Shown here piece after piece: positions 11,001-25,152 of a DNA stretch of 64,000 bases. Below the pieces are notes generated by a model, which was not told the origin of the DNA, did not search any database, and worked only from the letters and a program-made list of their open reading frames with translations. Origin of the DNA: Oasisia sp. SBJ-2009 (Eukaryota; Annelida; Polychaeta; Sabellida; Siboglinidae). Numbering within the stretch: the stretch's first letter is position 1; each line of letters opens with the position of its first letter. The DNA is taken from contig OZ024861.1 in NCBI GenBank assembly GCA_964017155.1, positions 248,001-312,000 of the forward strand, given 5' to 3'. The translations under genes were made by a program, and so were the position numbers.

Positions 11001-12070
11001 ATAATTGAATGAATTAATTTAATCAAGTATCAAATGTTGGCAAAAATACTGATATAATAGCAACATTGAGGTGTTTCCGACTTGTACATAAGTGCCAAAT
11101 AGTGAAATACTGAAAACAAATTGAGAGTATACGTGCTTTTATGAGAGATTGCGCGTGAAGGTACGGGCCCGCAAGTGTTGGCACTTATGTACAAGTCGGG
11201 CCCACCTCAATTTTGGTATCGTAACTGTATTTTTGCCAACATTTGATACTTGATTTTGTTAATTCAATCAATTATATTCATCTTGCGCATATTTATGTTT
11301 TATATACAGCGCGTCTTAGCAGACTTTTGAGGCCGAAAAGACAGCGCGGTCGGCATAAACAAACTGTTTATCGCTCATTTCATATGCTCAGCGCAGTGAC
11401 ATGCACCGCTGCGCTTGCGACTGGAAAAATCGCGCTGTCTTTTCGACCTCAAAAGTTTGCCAAGACGCGCTGTTTATAAAACATAAATACGCGCAAGATG
11501 ATTATAATTGAATGAATTAATTTAATCAAGTATCAAATGTTGGCAAAAATACTGATATAATAGCAACATTGAGGTGTTTCCGACTTGTACATAAGTGCCA
11601 AATAGTGAAATACTGAAAACAAATTGAGAGTATACGTGCTTTTATGAGAGATTGCGCGTGAAGGTACGGGCCCGCAAGTGTTGGCACTTATGTACAAGTC
11701 GGGCCCACCTCAATTTTGGTATCGTAACTGTATTTTTGCCAACATTTGATACTTGATTTTGTTAATTCAATCAATTATATTCATCTTGCGCATATTTATG
11801 TTTTATATACAGCGCGTCTTAGCAGACTTTTGAGGCCGAAAAACAGCGCGGTCGGCATAAACAAACTGTTTATCGCTCATTTCATATGCTCAGCGCAATG
11901 ACATGCACCGCTGCGCTTGCGACTGGAAAAATCGCGCTGTCTTTTCGACCTCAAAAGTTTGCCAAGACGCGCTGTTTATAAAACATAAATACGCGCAAGA
12001 TGATTATAATTGAATGAATTAATTTAATCAAGTATCAAATGTTGGTAAAATACTAATATAATAGCAACAT
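8050..12070. repeat. Array segment 3: S Y N Y Y Y Y F, most irregular zone
   Basis: Unit starts: 8050 S (private changes CGCTGATTTC and AAGAGGATT), 8554 Y (1-bp deletion, GCTGTTTTTCG), 9056 N (GATTGTGTTAA), 9560 Y and 10063 Y (both GGTATCCTAAC), 10564 Y (left arm GCGCGTATTTATG), 11067 Y (GGGCCCGC, GGTATCGTAAC), 11570 F. Four consecutive Y units and many singletons suggest an older, less recently homogenised stretch. Confidence 0.88.
10063..10563. repeat. Most diverged single unit
   Basis: This 501-bp Y-type unit carries several private changes not seen elsewhere in the window: GTTTATATAC with one T lost, TTAACAGACT, a 1-bp loss giving CATAAAAAACTG, TTTCTTATGC, and GGCAACAATAC near its end. 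No other copy shares this combination, so it has not been included in a later block duplication visible here. Confidence 0.85.
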
Positions 12071-15000
12071 TGAGGTGGGTCCGACTTGTACATAAGTGCC
12101 AAATAGTGAAATACTGAAAACAAATTGGGAGTATACGTGCTTTTATGAGAGAGTGCGCGTGAAGTTGCGCGCCCGCAAGTGTAGGCATTTATGTACAAGT
12201 CGGGCCCACCTCAATTTTGGTATTATAACTCTATCTTTGCCAACATTTGATACTTGATTTTGTTAATTCAATCAATTATATTCATCTTGCGCATATTAAT
12301 GTTTTATATACAGCGCGTCTTAGCAGACTTTTGAGGTCGAAAAGACAGCGTGGTCGGCATAAACAAACTGTTTATCGCTCATTTCATATGCACAGCGCAG
12401 TAACATGCACCTCTTCGCTTGCGACTGGCACAATTCGCGCTGTCTTTTCGACCTCAAAAGTTTGCCAAGACGCGCTGTTTATAAAACATAAATACGCGCA
12501 AGATGATTATAATTGAATGAATTAATTTAATCAAGTATCAAATGTTGGCAAAAATACTGATATAATAGCAACATTGAGGTGTTTCCGACTTGTACATAAG
12601 TGCCAAATAGTGAAATACTGAAAACAAATTGAGAGTATACGTGCTTTTATGAGAGATTGCGCGTGAAGGTACGCGCCCGCAAGTGTTGGCACTTATGTAC
12701 AAGTCGGGCCCACCTCAATTTTGGTATCATAACTGTATTTTTGCCAACATTTGATACTTGATTTTGTAAATTCAATCAATTATATTCATCTTGCGCATAT
12801 TTATGTTTTATATACAGCGCGTCTTAGCATACTTTTGAGGCCGAAAAGACAGCGCGGTCGGCATAAACAAACTGTTTATCGCTCATTTCATATGCTCAGC
12901 GCAGTGACATGCACCGCTGCGCTTGCGACTGGAAAAATCGCGCTGTCTTTTCGACCTCAAAAGTTTCCCAAGACGCGCTGTTTATAAAACATAAATACGC
13001 GCAAGATGATTATAATTGAATGAATTAATTTAATCAAGTATCAAATGTTGGTAAAAATACTGATATAATAGCAACATTGAGGTGGGTCCGACTTGTACAT
13101 AAGTGCCAAATAGTGAAATACTGAAAACAAATTGGGAGTATACGTGCTTTTATGAGAGAGTGCGCGTGAAGTTGCGCGCCCGCAAGTGTAGGCATTTATG
13201 TACAAGTCGGGCCCACCTCAATTTTGGTATTATAACTGTATCTTTGCCAACATTTGATACTTGATTTTGTTAATTCAATCAATTATAATCATCTGGCGCA
13301 TATTAATGTTTTATATACAGCGCGTCTTAGCAGACTTTTGAGGTCGAAAAGACAGCGTGGTCGGCATAAACAAACTGTTTATCGCTCATTTCATATGCAC
13401 AGCGCAGTAACATGCACCGCTGCGCTTGCGACTGGCACAAATCGCGCTGTCTTTTCGACCTCAAAAGTTTGCCAAGACGCGCTGTTTATAGAACATAAAT
13501 ACGCGCAAGATGATTAAAATTGAATGAATTAATTTAATCAAGTATCAAATGTTGGCAAAAATACTGATATAATAGCAACATTGAGGTGTTTCCGACTTGT
13601 ACATAAGTGCCAAATAGTGAAATACTGAAAACAAATTGAGAGTATACGTGCTTTTATGAGAGATTGCGCGTGAAGGTACGCGCCCGCAAGTGTTGGCACT
13701 TATGTACAAGTCGGGCCCACCTCAATTTTGGTATCATAACTGTATTTTTGCCAACATTTGATACTTGATTTTGTTAATTCAATCAATTATATTCATCTTG
13801 CGCATATTTATGTTTTATATACAGCGCGTCTTAGCAGACTTTTGAGGCCGAAAAGACAGCGCGGTCGGCATAAACAAACTGTTTATCGCTCATTTCATAT
13901 GCTCAGCGCAGTGACATGCACCGCTGCGCTTGCGACTGGAAAAATCGCGCTGTCTTTTCGACCTCAAAAGTTTGCCAAGACGCGCTGTTTATAAAACATA
14001 AATACGCGCAAGATGATTATAATTGAATGAATTAATTTAATCAAGTATCAAATGTTGGTAAAATACTGATATAATAGCAACATTGAGGTGGGTCCGACTT
14101 GTACATAAGTGCCAAATAGTGAAATACTGAAAACAAATTGGGAGTATACGTGCTTTTATGAGAGAGTGCGCGTGAAGTTGCGCGCCCGCAAGTGTAGGCA
14201 TTTATGTACAAGTCGGGCCCACCTCAATTTTGGTATTATAACTCTATCTTTGCCAACATTTGATACTTGATTTTGTTAATTCAATCAATTATATTCATCT
14301 TGCGCATATTAATGTTTTATACACAGCGCGTCTTAGCAGACTTTTGAGGTCGAAAAGACAGCGTGGTCGGCATAAACAAACTGTTTATCGCTCATTTCAT
14401 ATGCACAGCGCAGTAACATGCACCTCTTCGCTTGCGACTGGCACAATTCGCGCTGTCTTTTCGACCTCAAAAGTTTGCCAAGACGCGCTGTTTATAAAAC
14501 ATAAATACGCGCAAGATGATTATAATTGAATGAATTAATTTAATCAAGTATCAAATGTTGGCAAAAATACTGATATAATAGCAACATTGAGGTGTTTCCG
14601 ACTTGTACATAAGTGCCAAATAGTGAAATACTGAAAACAAATTGAGAGTATACGTGCTTTTATGAGAGATTGCGCGTGAAGGTACGCGCCCGCAAGTGTT
14701 GGCACTTATGTACAAGTCGGGCCCACCTCAATTTTTGTATCATAACTGTATTTTTGCCAACATTTGATACTTGATTTTGTTAATTCAATCAATTATATTC
14801 ATCTTGCGCATATTTATGTTTTATATACAGCGCGTCTTAGCATACTTTTGAGGCCGAAAAGACAGCGCGGTCGGCATAAACAAACTGTTTATCGCTCATT
14901 TCATATGCTCAGCGCAATGACATGCACCGCTGCGCTTGCGACTGGAAAAATCGCGCTGTCTTTTCGACCTCAAAAGTTTGCCAAGACGCGCTGTTTATAA

Positions 15001-16600
15001 AACATAAATACGCGCAAGATGATTATAATTGAATGAATTAATTTAATCAAGTATCAAATGTTGGTAAAATACTAATATAATAGCAACATTGAGGTGGGTC
15101 CGACTTGTACATAAGTGCCAAATAGTGAAATACTGAAAACAAATTGGGAGTATACGTGCTTTTATGAGAGAGTGCGCGTGAAGTTGCGCGCCCGCAAGTG
15201 TAGGCATTTATGTACAAGTCGGGCCCACCTCAATTTTGGTATTATAACTCTATCTTTGCCAACATTTGATACTTGATTTTGTTAATTCAATCAATTATAT
15301 TCATCTTGCGCATATTAATGTTTTATATACAGCGCGTCTTAGCAGACTTTTGAGGTCGAAAAGACAGCGTGGTCGGCATAAACAAACTGTTTATCGCTCA
15401 TTTCATATGCACAGCGCAGTAACATGCACCTCTTCGCTTGCGACTGGCACAATTCGCGCTGTCTTTTCGACCTCAAAAGTTTGCCAAGACGCGCTGTTTA
15501 TAAAACATAAATACGCGCAAGATGATTATAATTGAATGAATTAATTTAATCAAGTATCAAATGTTGGCAAAAATACTGATATAATAGCAACATTGAGGTG
15601 TTTCCGACTTGTACATAAGTGCCAAATAGTGAAATACTGAAAACAAATTGAGAGTATACGTGCTTTTATGAGAGATTGCGCGTGAAGGTACGCGCCCGCA
15701 AGTGTTGGCACTTATGTACAAGTCGGGCCCACCTCAATTTTGGTATCATAACTGTATTTTTGCCAACATTTGATACTTGATTTTGTAAATTCAATCAATT
15801 ATATTCATCTTGCGCATATTTATGTTTTATATACAGCGCGTCTTAGCATACTTTTGAGGCCGAAAAGACAGCGCGGTCGGCATAAACAAACTGTTTATCG
15901 CTCATTTCATATGCTCAGCGCAGTGACATGCACCGCTGCGCTTGCGACTGGAAAAATCGCGCTGTCTTTTCGACCTCAAAAGTTTCCCAAGACGCGCTGT
16001 TTATAAAACATAAATACGCGCAAGATGATTATAATTGAATGAATTAATTTAATCAAGTATCAAATGTTGGTAAAAATACTGATATAATAGCAACATTGAG
16101 GTGGGTCCGACTTGTACATAAGTGCCAAATAGTGAAATACTGAAAACAAATTGGGAGTATACGTGCTTTTATGAGAGAGTGCGCGTGAAGTTGCGCGCCC
16201 GCAAGTGTAGGCATTTATGTACAAGTCGGGCCCACCTCAATTTTGGTATTATAACTGTATCTTTGCCAACATTTGATACTTGATTTTGTTAATTCAATCA
16301 ATTATAATCATCTGGCGCATATTAATGTTTTATATACAGCGCGTCTTAGCAGACTTTTGAGGTCGAAAAGACAGCGTGGTCGGCATAAACAAACTGTTTA
16401 TCGCTCATTTCATATGCACAGCGCAGTAACATGCACCGCTGCGCTTGCGACTGGCACAAATCGCGCTGTCTTTTCGACCTCAAAAGTTTGCCAAGACGCG
16501 CTGTTTATAGAACATAAATACGCGCAAGATGATTAAAATTGAATGAATTAATTTAATCAAGTATCAAATGTTGGCAAAAATACTGATATAATAGCAACAT
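12071..16600. repeat. Array segment 4: nonamer S P N Y S L/M S P N, first copy
   Basis: Unit starts: 12071 S, 12575 P, 13078 N, 13582 Y, 14084 S, 14588 L/M hybrid, 15090 S, 15594 P, 16097 N. Private markers are TATACACAGCG in the unit at 14084, and ATTTTTGTATC together with GCGCAATGAC and TACTAATAT in the unit at 14588. All recur in segment 6 at +7,043 bp. Confidence 0.9.
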
Positions 16601-19113
16601 TGAGGTGTTTCCGACTTGTACATAAGTGCCAAATAGTGAAATACTGAAAACAAATTGAGAGTATACGTGCTTTTATGAGAGATTGCGCGTGAAGGTACGG
16701 GCCCGCAAGTGTTGGCACTTATGTACAAGTCGGGCCCACCTCAATTTTGGTATCGTAACTGTATTTTTGCCAACATTTGATACTTGATTTTGTTAATTCA
16801 ATCAATTATATTCATCTTGCGCATATTTATGTTTTATATACAGCGCGTCTTAGCAGACTTTTGAGGCCGAAAAACAGCGCGGTCGGCATAAACAAACTGT
16901 TTATCGCTCATTTCATATGCTCAGCGCAATGACATGCACCGCTGCGCTTGCGACTGGAAAAATCGCGCTGTCTTTTCGACCTCAAAAGTTTGCCAAGACG
17001 CGCTGTTTATAAAACATAAATACGCGCAAGATGATTATAATTGAATGAATTAATTTAATCAAGTATCAAATGTTGGTAAAATACTAATATAATAGCAACA
17101 TTGAGGTGGGTCCGACTTGTACATAAGTGCCAAATAGTGAAATACTGAAAACAAATTGGGAGTATACGTGCTTTTATGAGAGAGTGCGCGTGAAGTTGCG
17201 CGCCCGCAAGTGTAGGCATTTATGTACAAGTCGGGCCCACCTCAATTTTGGTATTATAACTCTATCTTTGCCAACATTTGATACTTGATTTTGTTAATTC
17301 AATCAATTATATTCATCTTGCGCATATTAATGTTTTATATACAGCGCGTCTTAGCAGACTTTTGAGGTCGAAAAGACAGCGTGGTCGGCATAAACAAACT
17401 GTTTATCGCTCATTTCATATGCACAGCGCAGTAACATGCACCTCTTCGCTTGCGACTGGCACAATTCGCGCTGTCTTTTCGACCTCAAAAGTTTGCCAAG
17501 ACGCGCTGTTTATAAAACATAAATACGCGCAAGATGATTATAATTGAATGAATTAATTTAATCAAGTATCAAATGTTGGCAAAAATACTGATATAATAGC
17601 AACATTGAGGTGTTTCCGACTTGTACATAAGTGCCAAATAGTGAAATACTGAAAACAAATTGAGAGTATACGTGCTTTTATGAGAGATTGCGCGTGAAGG
17701 TACGCGCCCGCAAGTGTTGGCACTTATGTACAAGTCGGGCCCACCTCAATTTTGGTATCATAACTGTATTTTTGCCAACATTTGATACTTGATTTTGTAA
17801 ATTCAATCAATTATATTCATCTTGCGCATATTTATGTTTTATATACAGCGCGTCTTAGCATACTTTTGAGGCCGAAAAGACAGCGCGGTCGGCATAAACA
17901 AACTGTTTATCGCTCATTTCATATGCTCAGCGCAGTGACATGCACCGCTGCGCTTGCGACTGGAAAAATCGCGCTGTCTTTTCGACCTCAAAAGTTTCCC
18001 AAGACGCGCTGTTTATAAAACATAAATACGCGCAAGATGATTATAATTGAATGAATTAATTTAATCAAGTATCAAATGTTGGTAAAAATACTGATATAAT
18101 AGCAACATTGAGGTGGGTCCGACTTGTACATAAGTGCCAAATAGTGAAATACTGAAAACAAATTGGGAGTATACGTGCTTTTATGAGAGAGTGCGCGTGA
18201 AGTTGCGCGCCCGCAAGTGTAGGCATTTATGTACAAGTCGGGCCCACCTCAATTTTGGTATTATAACTGTATCTTTGCCAACATTTGATACTTGATTTTG
18301 TTAATTCAATCAATTATAATCATCTGGCGCATATTAATGTTTTATATACAGCGCGTCTTAGCAGACTTTTGAGGTCGAAAAGACAGCGTGGTCGGCATAA
18401 ACAAACTGTTTATCGCTCATTTCATATGCACAGCGCAGTAACATGCACCGCTGCGCTTGCGACTGGCACAAATCGCGCTGTCTTTTCGACCTCAAAAGTT
18501 TGCCAAGACGCGCTGTTTATAGAACATAAATACGCGCAAGATGATTAAAATTGAATGAATTAATTTAATCAAGTATCAAATGTTGGCAAAAATACTGATA
18601 TAATAGCAACATTGAGGTGTTTCCGACTTGTACATAAGTGCCAAATAGTGAAATACTGAAAACAAATTGAGAGTATACGTGCTTTTATGAGAGATTGCGC
18701 GTGAAGGTACGCGCCCGCAAGTGTTGGCACTTATGTACAAGTCGGGCCCACCTCAATTTTGGTATCGTAACTGTATTTTTGCCAACATTTGATACTTGAT
18801 TTTGTTAATTCAATCAATTATATTCATCTTGCGCATATTTATGTTTTATATACAGCGCGTCTTAGCAGACTTTTGAGGCCGAAAAACAGCGCGGTCGGCA
18901 TAAACAAACTGTTTATCGCTCATTTCATATGCTCAGCGCAATGACATGCACCGCTGCGCTTGCGACTGGAAAAATCGCGCTGTCTTTTCGACCTCAAAAG
19001 TTTGCCAAGACGCGCTGTTTATAAAACATAAATACGCGCAAGATGATTATAATTGAATGAATTAATTTAATCAAGTATCAAATGTTGGTAAAATACTAAT
19101 ATAATAGCAACAT
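16601..19113. repeat. Array segment 5: F S P N F
   Basis: Unit starts: 16601 F, 17102 S, 17606 P, 18109 N, 18613 F. F-S-P-N is a four-unit repeat of about 2,012 bp, also present from 11570 and from 18613. The F unit at 16601 has GGGCCCGC in the IR1 loop; the one at 18613 has GCGCCCGC. Confidence 0.9.
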
Positions 19114-22100
19114 TGAGGTGGGTCCGACTTGTACATAAGTGCCAAATAGTGAAATACTGAAAACAAATTGGGAGTATACGTGCTTTTATGAGAGAGTGCG
19201 CGTGAAGTTGCGCGCCCGCAAGTGTAGGCATTTATGTACAAGTCGGGCCCACCTCAATTTTGGTATTATAACTCTATCTTTGCCAACATTTGATACTTGA
19301 TTTTGTTAATTCAATCAATTATATTCATCTTGCGCATATTAATGTTTTATATACAGCGCGTCTTAGCAGACTTTTGAGGTCGAAAAGACAGCGTGGTCGG
19401 CATAAACAAACTGTTTATCGCTCATTTCATATGCACAGCGCAGTAACATGCACCTCTTCGCTTGCGACTGGCACAATTCGCGCTGTCTTTTCGACCTCAA
19501 AAGTTTGCCAAGACGCGCTGTTTATAAAACATAAATACGCGCAAGATGATTATAATTGAATGAATTAATTTAATCAAGTATCAAATGTTGGCAAAAATAC
19601 TGATATAATAGCAACATTGAGGTGTTTCCGACTTGTACATAAGTGCCAAATAGTGAAATACTGAAAACAAATTGAGAGTATACGTGCTTTTATGAGAGAT
19701 TGCGCGTGAAGGTACGCGCCCGCAAGTGTTGGCACTTATGTACAAGTCGGGCCCACCTCAATTTTGGTATCATAACTGTATTTTTGCCAACATTTGATAC
19801 TTGATTTTGTAAATTCAATCAATTATATTCATCTTGCGCATATTTATGTTTTATATACAGCGCGTCTTAGCATACTTTTGAGGCCGAAAAGACAGCGCGG
19901 TCGGCATAAACAAACTGTTTATCGCTCATTTCATATGCTCAGCGCAGTGACATGCACCGCTGCGCTTGCGACTGGAAAAATCGCGCTGTCTTTTCGACCT
20001 CAAAAGTTTCCCAAGACGCGCTGTTTATAAAACATAAATACGCGCAAGATGATTATAATTGAATGAATTAATTTAATCAAGTATCAAATGTTGGTAAAAA
20101 TACTGATATAATAGCAACATTGAGGTGGGTCCGACTTGTACATAAGTGCCAAATAGTGAAATACTGAAAACAAATTGGGAGTATACGTGCTTTTATGAGA
20201 GAGTGCGCGTGAAGTTGCGCGCCCGCAAGTGTAGGCATTTATGTACAAGTCGGGCCCACCTCAATTTTGGTATTATAACTGTATCTTTGCCAACATTTGA
20301 TACTTGATTTTGTTAATTCAATCAATTATAATCATCTGGCGCATATTAATGTTTTATATACAGCGCGTCTTAGCAGACTTTTGAGGTCGAAAAGACAGCG
20401 TGGTCGGCATAAACAAACTGTTTATCGCTCATTTCATATGCACAGCGCAGTAACATGCACCGCTGCGCTTGCGACTGGCACAAATCGCGCTGTCTTTTCG
20501 ACCTCAAAAGTTTGCCAAGACGCGCTGTTTATAGAACATAAATACGCGCAAGATGATTAAAATTGAATGAATTAATTTAATCAAGTATCAAATGTTGGCA
20601 AAAATACTGATATAATAGCAACATTGAGGTGTTTCCGACTTGTACATAAGTGCCAAATAGTGAAATACTGAAAACAAATTGAGAGTATACGTGCTTTTAT
20701 GAGAGATTGCGCGTGAAGGTACGCGCCCGCAAGTGTTGGCACTTATGTACAAGTCGGGCCCACCTCAATTTTGGTATCATAACTGTATTTTTGCCAACAT
20801 TTGATACTTGATTTTGTTAATTCAATCAATTATATTCATCTTGCGCATATTTATGTTTTATATACAGCGCGTCTTAGCAGACTTTTGAGGCCGAAAAGAC
20901 AGCGCGGTCGGCATAAACAAACTGTTTATCGCTCATTTCATATGCTCAGCGCAGTGACATGCACCGCTGCGCTTGCGACTGGAAAAATCGCGCTGTCTTT
21001 TCGACCTCAAAAGTTTGCCAAGACGCGCTGTTTATAAAACATAAATACGCGCAAGATGATTATAATTGAATGAATTAATTTAATCAAGTATCAAATGTTG
21101 GTAAAATACTGATATAATAGCAACATTGAGGTGGGTCCGACTTGTACATAAGTGCCAAATAGTGAAATACTGAAAACAAATTGGGAGTATACGTGCTTTT
21201 ATGAGAGAGTGCGCGTGAAGTTGCGCGCCCGCAAGTGTAGGCATTTATGTACAAGTCGGGCCCACCTCAATTTTGGTATTATAACTCTATCTTTGCCAAC
21301 ATTTGATACTTGATTTTGTTAATTCAATCAATTATATTCATCTTGCGCATATTAATGTTTTATACACAGCGCGTCTTAGCAGACTTTTGAGGTCGAAAAG
21401 ACAGCGTGGTCGGCATAAACAAACTGTTTATCGCTCATTTCATATGCACAGCGCAGTAACATGCACCTCTTCGCTTGCGACTGGCACAATTCGCGCTGTC
21501 TTTTCGACCTCAAAAGTTTGCCAAGACGCGCTGTTTATAAAACATAAATACGCGCAAGATGATTATAATTGAATGAATTAATTTAATCAAGTATCAAATG
21601 TTGGCAAAAATACTGATATAATAGCAACATTGAGGTGTTTCCGACTTGTACATAAGTGCCAAATAGTGAAATACTGAAAACAAATTGAGAGTATACGTGC
21701 TTTTATGAGAGATTGCGCGTGAAGGTACGCGCCCGCAAGTGTTGGCACTTATGTACAAGTCGGGCCCACCTCAATTTTTGTATCATAACTGTATTTTTGC
21801 CAACATTTGATACTTGATTTTGTTAATTCAATCAATTATATTCATCTTGCGCATATTTATGTTTTATATACAGCGCGTCTTAGCATACTTTTGAGGCCGA
21901 AAAGACAGCGCGGTCGGCATAAACAAACTGTTTATCGCTCATTTCATATGCTCAGCGCAATGACATGCACCGCTGCGCTTGCGACTGGAAAAATCGCGCT
22001 GTCTTTTCGACCTCAAAAGTTTGCCAAGACGCGCTGTTTATAAAACATAAATACGCGCAAGATGATTATAATTGAATGAATTAATTTAATCAAGTATCAA

Positions 22101-23643
22101 ATGTTGGTAAAATACTAATATAATAGCAACATTGAGGTGGGTCCGACTTGTACATAAGTGCCAAATAGTGAAATACTGAAAACAAATTGGGAGTATACGT
22201 GCTTTTATGAGAGAGTGCGCGTGAAGTTGCGCGCCCGCAAGTGTAGGCATTTATGTACAAGTCGGGCCCACCTCAATTTTGGTATTATAACTCTATCTTT
22301 GCCAACATTTGATACTTGATTTTGTTAATTCAATCAATTATATTCATCTTGCGCATATTAATGTTTTATATACAGCGCGTCTTAGCAGACTTTTGAGGTC
22401 GAAAAGACAGCGTGGTCGGCATAAACAAACTGTTTATCGCTCATTTCATATGCACAGCGCAGTAACATGCACCTCTTCGCTTGCGACTGGCACAATTCGC
22501 GCTGTCTTTTCGACCTCAAAAGTTTGCCAAGACGCGCTGTTTATAAAACATAAATACGCGCAAGATGATTATAATTGAATGAATTAATTTAATCAAGTAT
22601 CAAATGTTGGCAAAAATACTGATATAATAGCAACATTGAGGTGTTTCCGACTTGTACATAAGTGCCAAATAGTGAAATACTGAAAACAAATTGAGAGTAT
22701 ACGTGCTTTTATGAGAGATTGCGCGTGAAGGTACGCGCCCGCAAGTGTTGGCACTTATGTACAAGTCGGGCCCACCTCAATTTTGGTATCATAACTGTAT
22801 TTTTGCCAACATTTGATACTTGATTTTGTAAATTCAATCAATTATATTCATCTTGCGCATATTTATGTTTTATATACAGCGCGTCTTAGCATACTTTTGA
22901 GGCCGAAAAGACAGCGCGGTCGGCATAAACAAACTGTTTATCGCTCATTTCATATGCTCAGCGCAGTGACATGCACCGCTGCGCTTGCGACTGGAAAAAT
23001 CGCGCTGTCTTTTCGACCTCAAAAGTTTCCCAAGACGCGCTGTTTATAAAACATAAATACGCGCAAGATGATTATAATTGAATGAATTAATTTAATCAAG
23101 TATCAAATGTTGGTAAAAATACTGATATAATAGCAACATTGAGGTGGGTCCGACTTATACATAAGTGCCAAATAGTGAAATACTGAAAACAAATTGGGAG
23201 TATACGTGCTTTTATGAGAGAGTGCGCGTGAAGTTGCGCGCCCGCAAGTGTAGGCATTTATGTACAAGTCGGGCCCACCTCAATTTTGGTATTATAACTG
23301 TATCTTTGCCAACATTTGATACTTGATTTTGTTAATTCAATCAATTATAATCATCTGGCGCATATTAATGTTTTATATACAGCGCGTCTTAGCAGACTTT
23401 TGAGGTCGAAAAGACAGCGTGGTCGGCATAAACAAACTGTTTATCGCTCATTTCATATGCACAGCGCAGTAACATGCACCGCTGCGCTTGCGACTGGCAC
23501 AAATCGCGCTGTCTTTTCGACCTCAAAAGTTTGCCAAGACGCGCTGTTTATAGAACATAAATACGCGCAAGATGATTAAAATTGAATGAATTAATTTAAT
23601 CAAGTATCAAATGTTGGCAAAAATACTGATATAATAGCAACAT
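19114..23643. repeat. Array segment 6: nonamer S P N Y S L/M S P N, second copy
   Basis: Unit starts: 19114 S, 19618 P, 20121 N, 20625 Y, 21127 S, 21631 L/M, 22133 S, 22637 P, 23140 N. It matches segment 4 shifted by 7,043 bp. The one difference I noticed by eye is CTTATAC for CTTGTAC near 23155, in the IR1 left arm of the last unit. Confidence 0.9.
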
Positions 23644-25152
23644 TGAGGTGTTTCCGACTTGTACATAAGTGCCAAATAGTGAAATACTGAAAACAAATTG
23701 AGAGTATACGTGCTTTTATGAGAGATTGCGCGTGAAGGTACGCGCCCGCAAGTGTTGGCACTGATGTACAAGTCGGGCCCACCTCAATTTTGGTATCATA
23801 ACTGTATTTTTGCCAACATTTGATACTTGATTTTGTTAATTCAATCAATTATATTCATCTTGCGCATATTTATGTTTTATATACAGCGCGTCTTAGCAGA
23901 CTTTTGAGGCCGAAAAGACAGCGCGGTCGGCATAAACAAACTGTTTATCGCTCATTTCATATGCTCAGCGCAGTGACATGCACCGCTGCGCTTGCGACTG
24001 GAAAAATCGCGCTGTCTTTTCGACCTCAAAAGTTTGCCAAGACGCGCTGTTTATAAAACATAAATACGCGCAAGATGATTATAATTGAATGAATTAATTT
24101 AATCAAGTATCAAATGTTGGCAAAAATACTGATATAATAGCAACATTGAGGTGTTTCCGACTTGTACATAAGTGCCAAATAGTGAAATACTGAAAACAAA
24201 TTGAGAGTATACGTGCTTTTATGAGAGATTGCGCGTGAAGGTACGCGCCCGCAAGAGTTGGCACTTATGTACAAGTCGGGCCCACCTCAATTTTGGTATC
24301 AAACTGTATTTTTGCCAACATTTGATACTTGATTTTGTTAATTCAATCAATTATATTCATCTTGCGCATATTTATGTTTTATATACAGCGCGTCTTAGCA
24401 TACTTTTGAGGCCGAAAAGACAGCGCGGTCGGCATAAACAAACTGTTTATCGCTCATTTCATATGCTCAGCGCAGTGACATGCACCGCTGCGCTTGCGAC
24501 TGGAAAAATCGCGCTGTCTTTTCGACCTCAAAAGTTTGCCAAGACGCGCTGTTTATAAAACATAAATACGCGCAAGATGATTATAATTGAATGAATTAAT
24601 TTAATCAAGTATCAAATGTTGGTAAAAATACTGATATAATAGCAACATTGAGGTGGGTCCGACTTGTACATAAGTGCCAAATAGTGAAATACTGAAAACA
24701 AATTGGGAGTATACGTGCTTTTATGAGAGAGTGCGCGTGAAGTTGCGCGCCCGCAAGTGTAGGCATTTATGTACAAGTCGGGCCCACCTCAATTTTGGTA
24801 TTATAACTGTATCTTTGCCAACATTTGATACTTGATTTTGTTAATTCAATCAATTATAATCATCTTGCGCATATTAATGTTTTATATACAGCGCGTCTTA
24901 GCAGACTTTTGAGGTCGAAAAGACAGCGTGGTCGGCATAAACAAACTGTTTATCGCTCATTTCATATGCACAGCGCAGTAACATGCACCTCTTCGCTTGC
25001 GACTGGCACAATTCGCGCTGTCTTTTCGACCTCAAAAGTTTGCCAAGACGCGCTGTTTATAAAACATAAATACGCGCAAGATGATTATAATTGAATGAGT
25101 TAATTTAATCAAGTATCAAATGTTGGCAAAATTACTGATATAATAGCAACAT

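Noticed and set aside
23600..23848. Minus-strand 82-codon frame, also at 36164-36412
   Set aside because: It opens only because the GGCACTGATG variant removes a stop in the copies at 23644 and 36208. It lies across two palindrome arms and is not conserved in other units.
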